Shown here in pieces: positions 23,769 to 35,250 of a DNA stretch of 64,000 nt. A model generated the notes under the pieces. That model worked only from the letters and a program-made list of their open reading frames with translations. It was not told the origin of the DNA and searched no databases. The stretch lies in NCBI RefSeq assembly GCF_002234675.1, contig NC_019876.2, positions 21,999,161 through 22,063,160 on the forward strand, written 5' to 3'. Origin of the DNA: Oryzias latipes (lineage: Eukaryota > Chordata > Actinopteri > Beloniformes > Adrianichthyidae). The position numbers and the translations under genes were made by a program. Positions within the stretch are counted from its first letter, which is position 1, and each line of letters opens with the position of its first letter.

Positions 23769-23776
23769 GTCTAGAT

Positions 23777-26700
23777 GACCCAACTCCCAATGTTAAAGTG
23801 CCTAGGATAGCACAAGGGTTACGATGAGCAATAGAAGATAGGTGGAAGGATGGAGGTAACATGAATATAAACAGCTCTGTTACTGTCAATGTTTATTATT
23901 GGCTAATCTCACATTCCCAGAAGAGCAGAGTTAATCAAGTCCAGCCAATGTTCAGCACAGCTTCCACTGACATGCACTGCCACACAAAGAGGGAGTGGTT
24001 ACAGTCGTGGTTTATGACCCATGCAGAGCAGGAACATGCTGCCATGTCAGCAATGATGAAACAATTAAAGCAGCCAGAAGCCTGCATGATCCCCCGCTGC
24101 TGTTTGTTGTGGTCGTTGTCTAAATAAAACCGGCGGTCACATGTTTACTTGAACAAGTCTGCGCCTCACACCATGAGCAAAGTTCACCTGAACGACACAA
24201 ATACAGACAGAAAACTTCCCAGACAGCTTTCAAACCTGATGAAATTTGATATTTAAAGATATTGTTTTCTGCATTGGGGTCCTCTTCTTGGCTTTTCTGT
24301 GTTGTGGAAACAGTCATGTATTCCACATAAAACACGTTAAAAAGCAAACTAAAACATCATTTAAATCCTTCATTTAAAAGATTTTCATGAAGTCCCTTAC
24401 GGTGGCTGTATGAGCCTCAGGGGACCTTGGCTCCCCTTAAGATGCTCCATGGGACTGGACCCCCCAAAAACCTGCAGCAACCGTACGGTCAACCTCACAT
24501 ATGGTCGCATGTGACCAAGGCTTAGAAGACCATTTAAAGTTTAACCTGTTTCTGGACAGTAGAAGGAAGCTGGAGATGCACAGGAAGAGCAACCAGACTC
24601 CACTCAGGAAGGACCCAGCCAGGTTTTAAACCTTCTCACTGTGGGGTAACCACTGCAGCTTCATGATTAACACTAATGTCTCAAAGTTTTCAGCCTGATG
24701 CAGCAGCTTTTAGTACCCAGAAGCTCAAATCGAGCCAGAAGCAAAAGAGGCCATCAGGACACTGACCTCTCACACACTTGGCTGGTGGTTGTCATTGTGA
24801 AAGACTGAACATTTGAGCTCCCACAGTTTTTTAAATGTTTTAGACAACAGCTGTAGTGCTAGAGGTCGGATCATGAAGCCTTAAAGCAGATGATTCAGCA
24901 GGTTTTTGGAAGATTCCCTTTTCCCCGTTGAACACAGTAAAAAAAGCTCCGTCTTTAGTTGGGTTAAATCTTTTCTCTTTTTTTTAATCTATTCTCCAAA
25001 CGCCAACACACGTGGCTTTCCACAAACTTGTACATAGAGCCCACGAAGGTCCTTCTCAGTTGTATCTTGGCAGGAGCCGGGAAGAGACTTCATTTTACTC
25101 CTGTTTTAAAGTCTTTTGCTGCATAATTCCTATTCAGATTCCATCCTGGACAGTTTAAAATATCTCAATGGTCTCATCTCTTCTTGTCTTTTAGATCTTT
25201 TTTTAAAGACTGTAAGAACAAAACTCATGGCAGTGAGGCGGCACCTCACTGTTAACAGCCTTCCTAAGGAACCAGAGAGCTTCTGCTTCTGCAGAGATTT
25301 TTAAACACACCTCGCAGACCCATCTTTATAACATACCTTTTAATTGTTGTAGTGGGTTTTTTAACAATGAATATTTTTGAAAATGTACTTTTTAAGAATG
25401 TTTGACACTATTTTTAACATGTACTATACAGTCTTATTTTAATCATTATCATTTCTCACCTTTTTATGCTTTAATTGTTCTCAGAAAATGTATTGTATCT
25501 TCACGTTTTTTGTTTTGTGATGATTTTAGTGGAAAAAAGTGACAGTTTCAATAAATTGTTTTGTTTTGTATTTTTCCAGAAACAGAAAAATAATGGACTT
25601 TTTGTAAAGGGTAAAAACCATAGAATTGACTTCCTGAGGGGATTAAAGAGAGACATCCTGGTAGTGGGACCTAAAGTTTAGTGATTACAGCATCAGTTCA
25701 ATAATGTTGTCTCATCAACAATCAATCAGACACAGGTGACTCAAAAATTGGGGTTTCTTTCCATTTTTACTGAGTTTTAAAGGATATTTTTAAATCCCTG
25801 CAGGAATGAGTCGATGTAAATATGAGATGGATCCGTGTTGCTCTTCGTCGGTATCCGTGTGAAGATCCCTCCAAGTTCTTCAGGACATGTTATGTTGACG
25901 TGTGGCCTCATCATCAAAACACAAGACGTCACTCATAGATCTCAGGGAGTTGCAGGACCTGTTTATAAAGTTTATGGATATGTTTTGTTGTTTACCACAT
26001 TTTTCAAATGTAGTATTTTGCCATTTTAACCTCAAATTAAAGATTATTCCCTCTGGTACCTCACATTTAAGACATTGTTTCTATTTACAGTACTGACAAC
26101 TATCAAATGTAAATGCACTAAAAAATGCAAAAAAAGAGAGGGCATTCATGCACCAAACATGTTTATTGTTCTGTTCTCCAATGCTTATCTTGATGCAAAA
26201 CACTGAGGTGGCCAATTGAAGAACAGAACAGTAGAAGCTGGAAATTCTTTTACTGCACCTTCAAGGTACAGTGAATGCACAAATGTAAACTGGTTCCACA
26301 TTCAAGGAGTTGTCACAGGAACAGAGGATTCGTTACACTCAAAACATTGTAGAATTTTACGTTTCATTCCTTTAGATGTTTTTCTTTTTCTGATTACTGA
26401 ATGTGAGATAAATGCCCCGAACACTAAATCTCTGTAGAAATGACCATTTTCAGTGTATGGAACGATCAGAACTCACTAATTAAACCGTTCTTTTCTTCAT
26501 TGAAAACTTTTAATCATTCTCTGTCAGTGAATGCATTATGTAGTTAGACTTTGTTAGGGTGTATGGTGAGCACAGTCCACCAATGTCTTCCATCACTTTT
26601 GTCTCCCCAGCTGCTACAGCCCCAGCAACGGACAAGTATTTGCATGCAAACATAATTTTGCAGCATTTATTAGGGAAGTTAATTAATCAGGCCTTTGGTT

Positions 26701-27100
26701 TTGCTTCGAACAGTCATTGGCTTCACAGCATCATCACGTTCTTCATGTGCTGTATTGAGTCTGGTGGTCAACTCTGCAGCTAAACAAACACTAGTGTTCA
26801 AAGCTCACATTTTAAAGGATCTAGTTGCTTTGCCAGTAAAATAAACTTGCTAAAAATGTGACAGTTAACAAAAAAAAACAATAAAATGGAAAGATGTGAT
26901 GCAAAAAGGAGACAGAAACAAAGAAGTTTACAGACATATTCAGTAAAGATTACATCTAAATGATATCATTCACGATGTAATCTTCTACAAGAAACTAGTC
27001 GATGATCCTACTTGATCTGACCTGATGTGGTTAATCCAAGCTAGCATTTTATTAACCAGAAGCAACAAAGCTGAAACCAGGCACATTAGATTCCTTTTTC
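23777..27100. other. Intergenic, no gene seen
   Basis: I scanned both strands and found only short, low-similarity ORFs and AT-rich sequence. No exon-like block with flanking splice sites and recognisable protein was found. It may hold regulatory DNA or unrecognised repeats. Confidence 0.45.
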
Positions 27101-28543
27101 AAAGCTTTTATTTATTTGTCAGGAACACAGTGAGCAGTTCACAGTACAAAGATATTTTGGGTTTAAAAGTGCAAAACCATTCAGTCCTTTATTAAAAGTG
27201 TTCCCAAAATAAAAGCAGTTGCCTGTAAGTGCATGAACCACAAAGATGCTCAGAGATGAGGCTCTGCACTTCCAAGACGGCCTCACAGTGAAGACGAGGA
27301 CAAAACCATTTTGGCTGTAAAATCTAAAACAAACTAAAAAAAAAAACTTTATTAACACCCCTTTTCCCAGAACTTTTCAATTTCTCATTCAATTCATTTA
27401 GTCAATAAAGTAAATTATCACAATATTATTTCAAAAAGAATGTCTAGTTTAGGGAAAATATACGTCAGCAACTGCCAAAAACAGAGCAGCAAGAACACAT
27501 TTACACAAACAAAAAAACTACTGGAACATCAATATGAGGACAAGAGACAACAGGAAGTGACTGCAAGAACATTGTAAACGTTTATCTGTAAGAACAGTAA
27601 AGAAAATGTGGAAAAATGCCCAGTTTTCCCACAATGATCCTTTATGACAGATGTTCCAGTGTTTTGTACTTGTCTGTTTCTACTTGCCTTCAAAACCCAA
27701 ACTGATCAAGATGGAATTCTAGTTTTTTCCTTTATTTTGTTTTTCTTGCTTTTCCTGTTGAATATTGTAAGAACTTTGGTTGTGAATTGGTCCTTTACCA
27801 AATGAACAAAATTAAAGAAGAAGGAAAACAATCAAAATTCCCCTCCAAATGTGCGTACACATACACTTTGAGGGAATTTTGATCTCTCAATATTTCATTT
27901 ATGGTTTCAGTACCACTGTGTTTAAGTTTCAGTAATAGTTCTTTGAAAATAAAACTCTTTCAGCTGCTGCTCCTTTGTAATTATTTCTCATCCAGTTAAA
28001 AAAAACCAATTCCTCAACTTTCTTTTCAATTTTTTTTATTTTGAATCAAAATTGATTTTGAATTTAAGCTGTAATTTAAAAAACAAAAAAAAACCAGAAA
28101 GTTTCTTTTAAAAATAAGTTAATATTGAGCTTTTTTGTTTCCTGTCATGCTCCTGCCATCTGAACTTCTTACTTCAATGATATTACAGATAAATAATAAA
28201 GTCTTATTTTTAAAAAAAATTCTACATTGACAACATTTTTCCGGCTTCATTTTGAGGATAACGAGACATTTTTCCCAAAGTGTCATTGTAGTTTCGGTGA
28301 ACTGAACAGACAGCAAACCCTCAACAGACAGCAAACCCTCTTATCAGGACAAACACAAGCGTCAGTTCCAAACCAGCCAAGGCTGTGCAAATTTGTGCAC
28401 TCCTGCAGCGTTTTTTGCCCTTTTCTGTGGCACTTCAGGGTTTTCCATAATACCGAACTCATGTCATATTAGCAGTAATAAATACACTTATTTAAAACAC
28501 AGACTGTGATCAGGATCCGTTTGGTCCTCTCCTGCTGTGGTGT
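27101..28543. other. Region downstream of leap2, possible long 3' UTR
   Basis: There is no coding signal. On the - strand AATAAA-type signals occur near 28034 and 27107, which could end a long leap2 3' UTR, but nothing in the sequence decides between them. A short 18-base direct duplication (AACAGACAGCAAACCCTC) is at 28305-28340. Confidence 0.35.
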
Positions 28544-30521
28544 CTAGTATTTGACGGCTTCCGACCGCTGGTTGGTGGCACAGTGTCCCGCCCTGAAGAC
28601 ACAGAGGAGTTTTGCTTATTTAAATCAGATTCATTTTCTAATATATTTGGTGCAGAATAATGCTTTCACTCAGTAATTTTACAAACAACCCAAAACTTTG
28701 AAAAGTGAAAGAAAGACAAACAACGATGACCACAAGTGGTTTTAATCTCTGGTTAGGATTATTTGGGCAAATCTTTTCTTTTTCTTTGCTTTTGTACAGC
28801 CTTACTCTCGCCTAAACACACTGACGTACACGAACATGAACAGAACCTGTTTTATGTCATCATGATCAGAGAATATCATTCAAAGAAGAGGTTTTGGGGT
28901 TAATGAAGGGGGTCCTGGAGGTCTGGAGGCTGATCCTCAGACATGATTCAGGGCAAAATAAAGCACAGTCTCGAAAAGACTCAGTTCTGCACTTCCACCA
29001 TGTACCATGTTTATAACCTCTTCAGACCTGAGCTAAAATTTCAGCTAACCGTCTACACATATAGTCAGAGGGCTCAAGTAAAGCAGAATTAACTACTGTG
29101 GTCATTTAACCCAAAATGTGATTGAACCCTCAAAAGGTTAAAGCACACAGACAGTGGTACCAGACATGACAAAGGACACATGAATGTATCTGGGAATGCC
29201 AGGAAACCTCGTACAACCAACTTGCTTCCTGCTTGTAATCTATTTTTGCCTAATTCCAGCCTCTTGATTCCAGTGAATCAGATGTATCTGTACTTTCACT
29301 CATGGTTAAAATCAAGGCCTTTTTTATGCAGAAAAACTGTTTTTGGTTACTGTTACTGTTTTTGTGTCCCTAACATCATTACTTACTTTAAATTGTGTTT
29401 TACTGGTATTTCCCCCCCTACAGCTCATTATTACTAATGTCCGTCCTTTGTCAGAGTGAAATGGAGAAAATGACAACATTTACTATAAAAGTCCTTACAT
29501 TTGTTAACACACCACTGAAACAAATTGCGCTCGTTATATTACAGATCTGCTCTGCTGTCTTCAGCACCACTTTGTCAAATTTTGGATGCGTCTCATAGAG
29601 GTTTTCTCCAAACTGCAGGCCTGAGTTCACTCTGGGCAGCAGAAACTAATGGTTTTTTTGCTTTGTGTGCTGCTTGACTTCAGCCTTATCTGGACTCCTG
29701 AGATCATGAGCTTGGTTAAATGAATTCTTATGTGAGCATTTCAAAACTCTTGCACTCATACGTGGCTACGGGAGTTTCTACGACTGTTTTCTGGCTTCAA
29801 ATACAAATGAAATTGATCATTACAGCGCTTCAAAATTACGCACCAAGCCTCTTCCTACTGTAGGTGGCAGACATGCGCTAGTAAACAGTAAAAAACAGAA
29901 GGAGAAGAAGAAGCCTCTCCCTGCTTGTCCAGTGTGAACACCATTTACTAAACGCACTATCTACCACACATCACCAGCCTGGTGTTAATTTTGTAGCATG
30001 GGTTCAATCTTTAAAACATTTTTAACAATCAGAATCTTAGTCTGTTCTAACCCTAAAAAGTGGTGCCAAACCAAACGGCCACTAAGAGCAGCTGGAACAG
30101 AATTACCTGCAGAATCCTGTTGAACACTCAAAGTTGTTTTGGCAGAAAGCTCCAGACGGTTTGCTGCTCATGATCCTCCACAGCGGCGTCATCCGGGCGC
30201 TTCTCCTCAGAGCAGGAACAGGTTGTTGAACGTTCACATCTGCTCGCTGCTCAGAACCAGACTGAGCTTGTGAAGCCATTGGACGGGCGCAGACCTGCTG
30301 GTCAAAAGTGAAGGTGAGGCCAGGACTGTTACTAATAGTTACCAACTCTTTAACTTCCTCTAAGGGAAATACCGCCACAGCATAGGAGTTTGGATAGACC
30401 AAAAACTGTGACGGTAACAGGAGAAGCGTGCACTCACCTGCTGACCCATGAGCAGCAACAGAGCACACATCACCGCCGCTGCTCTCTTCCCAGTCAAAGA
30501 GCTTTTCTGCTGCATCTTCAT
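28544..30521 (-). CDS. leap2: Liver-expressed antimicrobial peptide 2 (LEAP-2) precursor
   Basis: Three exons on the - strand, 30438-30521, 30107-30294 and 28544-28592, join in frame to 106 residues. Residues 1-28 form the first exon with a hydrophobic ALLLL core, a secretory signal. The propeptide ends with a furin-type site RRSAR (58-62). The predicted mature peptide is residues 63-106, starting MTPLWR. Cysteines at 79, 85, 90 and 95 give C-x5-C-x4-C-x4-C, the LEAP-2 signature that forms two disulfides. Introns have GT-AG ends, and the second is about 1.5 kb. LEAP-2 is a secreted cationic peptide of liver and gut, antibacterial in vitro, and in mammals also a ghrelin-receptor antagonist. 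Fish have several leap2 paralogs, and which one this is cannot be settled here. Start chosen at the first ATG before the hydrophobic core; a second ATG two codons later is possible. Confidence 0.93.
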
Positions 30522-30740
30522 GTCAAAGGTGTCAAACTTTGTATTTTTCTATCTTTCTTTGATGATAAACGTGTCCTAAATATGAGATCTGCAGAACCAG
30601 GACCAGGTAATGCTGAGCACTCTGATGGAACCTGCTGTCCTCGCTTCAGTCTGAGTTGATGTGAAGTCAGGAGCCACACACACTTTGCTTTGCTATCTTC
30701 AAACGATCCTGACTCAGCAAACTACAGGGCAGGGCCCTCC

Positions 30741-30747
30741 TTTATAC
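30741..30747 (-). promoter_or_regulatory. Candidate leap2 TATA box
   Basis: On the - strand GTATAAAGG stands 220 bases upstream of the leap2 start codon in a GC-richer context. A transcription start about 30 bases downstream would leave a 5' UTR of roughly 190 bases. It is the only good TATA motif close to the gene. Confidence 0.5.
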
Positions 30748-30749
30748 CG

Positions 30750-31520
30750 TCAGGTCATGACCGGGGAAGGTTGGCACCAGGGGCTGATGTGGAGGTCATA
30801 GTCCATTTCTTCACTCTGAACATCTCTTTCACCAGAGTACAGAAGTCTAACATGGACATGAATGCACCCTTTTTCTGCATCAAGGTTCATCTGGACCCGT
30901 GGAGTAAGTTTAACCACTGTGACAGAAGATTCTCCAAGGAGAAGGTGTGGAGCCTCCATGTACTGCTGGGCATGAACAGTGGCAGAGCAAACAGGCCAGG
31001 TTAGATGTTTGTACAAATGTCAAAGAAACTCTCCTAAAGCAGCCACAATTGAACATAAAACCACTTTAAACTACGATTAGAATTGTGTCTAAAAAACTGC
31101 AGTAAATCTTTATGACAGAAAGGCGGCGCAGGTTTGAATTTCTGAGAAAACCTCATGCGGCTGGCTGAACATTTGTTCCACACCGACCCCAGAGCATGCA
31201 GTTCATCTGAGATAAGGCTCTGCATGTCTTAATCTGTAATATTTAAACTTCCGAAACTGACCACAGTTGATCAAATAGTAGAAGGAAGGTTTGTGGAATG
31301 AGCTCATCTGACCAGGTTCCAGTTTGTGTGTGAAGTGTGCATGCTGCTCCTCAGAGAGCATGGTTATCCATGAAGACCTTGAGTCAGAGTCAATAATTGC
31401 GTTAGCTTTGACCTCTCATCTCAAAATCAGAGAGCCAAAAATAACTCAGGACACAGATGTCTTCACTGTTTGATCAGAAGTCCTGAACTCACACTTTGTG
31501 ATGGGAAAAGTGTAAATGAA
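30750..31520. other. Upstream flank of leap2, no gene seen
   Basis: No protein motif or terminal repeat is recognisable. This probably includes the distal leap2 promoter. Confidence 0.35.
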
Positions 31521-31523
31521 TTA

Positions 31524-31970
31524 CCATAGTTTTTGGAAATAAGGGCACACTTAAAAACCTTAACTTTAAAAAAATGACTGACAGTACGTTTTAAAATCCA
31601 AAGCACTTTATGAATGGATTCCTTCTGGTGAGCTCACTGATGTAAAAGTGTTTTTGAGACGCACACGAATGCTTTGTCAGAATGTTTGGTTGGGTGTCAG
31701 CCTGAACATGCTAACGCAGCTGGCGTGTAGCGGTGTCTGACTGTTTGTTCTTTTGTGTGTTGTAAACAAGGTTAGGAGTTACAGATATTGTTTAATACCA
31801 CGTGGCTGATGCTTCTAGCATGGCTGATTTGTTAATTGATTGCAGTTGATAAAGTCTGACAGACGCTTAATGCATTTTTTATATCACATAAGTTCAAAAA
31901 TAGACCAGTCATTGATGGTGCGCCTTATACAGTAATCCCATGCTCCTTATAGTGCAGGAAATATGAAATC
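31524..31970. mobile_element. Degenerate TIR element (MITE-like)
   Basis: The left edge CATAGTTTTTGGAAATAAGG and the reverse complement of the right edge (CATATTTCCTGCACTATAAGG) are imperfect inverted repeats, with GCACACTTAAAAACC / GGTGCGCC just inside. The pattern matches a widespread vertebrate MITE with ends reading ...GGACTATAAGGCGCAC. It has no ORF and the target duplication is unclear. Confidence 0.45.
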
Positions 31971-32145
31971 TATTCATTGTTTTTAAGCCCTATATTTAAT
32001 ATCCCCAAAAAACAATTATTGCTTGATTAAAAATTTTGTTTTTTTAGATATTTGTGAAACAGGATTTATTAAAAAAAAAAAAGAACGGTTTCAAAAGGTT
32101 GAAGAAAGGTTTGCTCTAGGTTGAAACTGTCAGAAGTAAGAGTTC

Positions 32146-33260
32146 CGCACCTTAGACATTTAGGGCCCCTTGGTGGGGAGGGTGAGGGGACGTCACTGTG
32201 AGTAATCAGGAGATGTCCCCTTAGTGCCCTACCCGCCAATTTTAACTGCACACCCCTTAGTACACACACCCCTCCCCCCTCAATATATATATCCCAACAT
32301 AAACACACACACATGCACACACACACCATCTCAAACACACATACACGCACACACATTTTGCAAGGAAGGTGGGACCTGGGTCCATCTGTCCCCTGCCTCT
32401 TCCCTGGTGGGGGGTGCGGGCCCCTTTGCAACGGCGGCCGTGTCCCTCTTTCCCTCCGTGCTTCCCTGGCCTCTGGCTCTGGGGGCCTTGCGGCTCCCTG
32501 GCCTCTGGCTCTGGCGGGCTTGGTCGCCCCGGCGGCGGTTGTTCCCTGCCGGTTCCCGTGTGGCGTTGGGGGGATTCCGGCTGCCGCTGCTGCTGCGGCG
32601 GGGGTCTTGGGGTGGGGATGGCTGGGCACTCTCCCTCCTTCTTTTCACGTTCCACCATCCATTTTAGAAGAACATAAAACCTCACCTGAGCACTGGTGTT
32701 AGCTCACCTTTGCACTAATGGCTTGCATGACTGAATGACTGAAATATTTCACACTAGTTGGTTTTAAGGCATAAGTATGCGTGTGTGAACACTATCTGTT
32801 TTGTGTACATATCGACAGGTGGCGTTTTTGCAGCTAGCAGGTGTGTTTATAACATTTGAGTGTGTGTGTGGACGGGCCCCGCCCTTTTTGTACTGCATTT
32901 GAACCTTACCATAATGATTAACAACCAGTAAACTTGTTGCTGTATGCTGCTTCATGGTCTTATCCCCCTTCCCTTCCTATTATCACCCCCTACCCCCCCT
33001 CTCTCTAGCGTCCCTCTCTCTTCTTCCCCTCTTTCCTTTTCCATCCGGTCCAACACCAAAGATTTTCAGACATGATTGAAATTAATAAAGTTTGGCCTCA
33101 ATTACAAAAGGGGTTTATTCAGACATACCTTTGGTTTGTCAGAAGATTAATAACCCCTCTTGTTAAAGCAAAATATGTCCAACAAAAGATGCCCTCAGCT
33201 CTCGTCTGTCTGCCCAGCTGTTGGACAGGACAAGTTAAAAAAAAAAAAAAAAAAAAAAAA
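32146..33260 (+). mobile_element. Poly(A)-tailed retroelement with 13-bp target duplication, copy 1
   Basis: It is flanked by the perfect 13-bp repeat gaagtaagagttc (32133-32145 and 33261-33273) and ends in about 24 A residues, the mark of target-primed reverse transcription. Inside are a block starting CGCACCTTAGACATTTAGGG, a CA-rich run, a GC-rich section (32400-32600) and a 3' block (GACAAGTT before the tail). Related sequence lies inverted at 48226-49946. No RT ORF is present, so it is either the 5'-truncated 3' end of an L1-like LINE or a non-autonomous relative. Confidence 0.75.
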
Positions 33261-33273
33261 GAAGTAAGAGTTC

Positions 33274-34056
33274 TGTCTCCCCCTCTGGTCACTGGCGGGA
33301 GCTGGCCCCAGAGTTCTAAACAACACTAAAACTCCCAGCAACCCCCAGTGCACCCTTCATGGATGCTGCACACCGTCATTCATTCATCAACCATAGTATA
33401 CTTAACCACACAAAGTGAAGCTCAGTGTGAAGTATTGTTTGTGCCACTCTGACTTCCTTACCAAATGGGCCTGATCGCCTGCCTCCTGACCATGTTTGCC
33501 AGCCGCGACTCTTGCCTGGATCTTGATTACCAAGTCTCTCCTCGGATAATCTAATGCCTGTCATTGACCCTGCCTGATTTAGCTTGGTGGACTTTTAGCT
33601 GAGCTAATAAACCTGCTGCAATTGGAACCAGCCGTCTGCCTGTTCTGGTGACAGAGACCTTATGTTTAAAAATGCAACGTTGAAAGTAGGTTAGAACTGA
33701 ACATGGTTCCACTGAGGTCAGTCTGTTCCCTACTGACACTAAAGACAACACTTGTTGTTTAAAAGATTTTTTCCCTTAAATCTTGTGTCCAAAGATCAGA
33801 GGTTTTGTGAGTGATAGATTTGAATATGTGGAATACTTTATAGCAGCTCAGAGTCCCTAACACTTGTCTGGAATGCAAATATGCATAACTAATATCACTA
33901 AGGTAACAGTGAGGACAGCATTTTTATTTTCACACTTTTTCCAACCAAATGTTTACTACTAAGAGGAGGGCTCTAGAGGTTTACAGTAGCTATTACTTTT
34001 CATTGACGTATTTTCAAAATAAAGACAGAGTGTTGAAGCTGTTTCATAGACCTACT
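33274..34056. other. Unassigned sequence with an LTR-like fragment
   Basis: The block 33450-33652 looks like the R/U5 end of a fish LTR: AATAAA (33607) followed by CTGCTGCAATTGG and ending CTGGTGACA. I could not find its left end or a duplication, so it is only suggestive. The remainder shows no gene. Confidence 0.35.
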
Positions 34057-34255
34057 GTGGAGTGTGGAGTGTGGAGGAGCTTAAAAACCTTTTGGTCTTG
34101 TTCCTGAGTGAGGGAAAACCGGAGCGAGAGATTAACAGGTGGATGGGAGCAGCGTCTGTAGTTATGCGGTCACTGTACCGGTCCGTTATGGTGAAGAGAG
34201 CTGAGCCAGAAAGCAAAGCTCTCAATCTACCGGTCTATCTCTGTTCCAATACTCA
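34057..34255 (+). mobile_element. LINE RT fragment, left part (interrupted)
   Basis: The frame reads VEELKNLLVLFLSEGKPERE then INRWMGAASVVMRSLYRSV, matching the C-terminal part of the RT ORF of a common teleost LINE. It stops at 34255 where the gypsy LTR begins. Its continuation (TATGGTCTTGAACTC...) is found at 42203. Confidence 0.7.
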
Positions 34256-35216
34256 TGTCAGAGGGGTGGGGGTGAAGCCCCAAAGCAATCAAAAATTTTA
34301 GGGATCTGCTGGGGAGTTTGCTAGTTGCTCCAGAGACAGCCAAAGCCTTGATAGTTAAAAGGTTTTAATAAAACAGTCTAAAACCAGAAATGGTAAAAAA
34401 AACTAAAAACAAAAATGACATAAAACACATGTAAAGCCAACACATTAGGAGAACAGTGGTGGTAATTGTCCATATCACGCCATTGTCCAAGTGTCCACCT
34501 TGATGTTCGTCCCACACCCAAGTCCTTCACACGAGCAGGCCTGCACTCCAAGCCACCAGTTCACATGCAATAAAAACAAGGCAAATCCACAAATAGTTTT
34601 AAAAACACAAAAACAGTCATGCAAATGAGTTAAAAGTCAATCCATATAAAACCCAATTAAAATCCACTGGTGACTGAGCTACAGGCTGCTCATAGAAGCT
34701 CAGCGTGTAGCTGGCACACTTAACTTTAGGAGGGGGTGAAGCCCGTTCACCCCTCTGTGTCTCCAAATGGCCGTGTGAGATCTTCCCGAGGGTGTGCTGC
34801 CTCCCTCCTCCTCCACGCGAGCGATTTACTGGTCCGCGCCCCGATGAAGACCTGTGGCCAGTGTCCTGCCGCCTCTGCGTCCTGAATTGCGCACCTCCGG
34901 CTCCAAGCCTTCCTCCTGCCTGCACCTTGCAGGTTGCACCCAAATGTCACGGACCTCGCGTCTCTGGCTCCAGCAGCAGGCCAAACTCAAACGATACAGG
35001 CTCCAACAGTCCTCCTGCTGCAGGCTGTGCCCAAGTGTCAGGAACCCCACGCGCCGGCTCCAATAGTCCTCCTCTCCTGCCTGCACCGGCCGCGCACTGG
35101 TGCTCTATAAGAGAATAACAGCCTCCCTGCTCTGTATGTGATCACGCCCTCCCACACAGGTGTCCTTCATCCACCATCAGCAATCTGTGCAAGCAGTGAC
35201 AAACTACCTGCTGACA
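34256..35216 (-). repeat. Gypsy 3' LTR
   Basis: 961 bp, bounded by TGTCAG and CTGACA. In element orientation a TATA-like CTTATAGAG and an ATTAAA polyadenylation-like signal are visible. A C-only polypurine-tract complement abuts it at 35217. Confidence 0.93.
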
Positions 35217-35224
35217 CCCCCCCC
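35217..35224 (-). promoter_or_regulatory. Polypurine tract of the gypsy element
   Basis: Eight G residues on the element strand lie directly before the 3' LTR and 27 bases after the pol stop codon, the expected place for plus-strand priming. Confidence 0.8.
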
Positions 35225-35250
35225 GACTGAAAGCGTTCTAGTCCCTAGAA

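Noticed and set aside
32069-32702. ORFs of 100-186 codons on both strands
   Set aside because: Low-complexity GC-rich part of a retroelement; no conserved motif and mirrored on both strands.
34617-35118. 108-codon ORFs repeated at 40498-40999
   Set aside because: They lie entirely within the gypsy LTRs and are identical because the LTRs are; no known domain.
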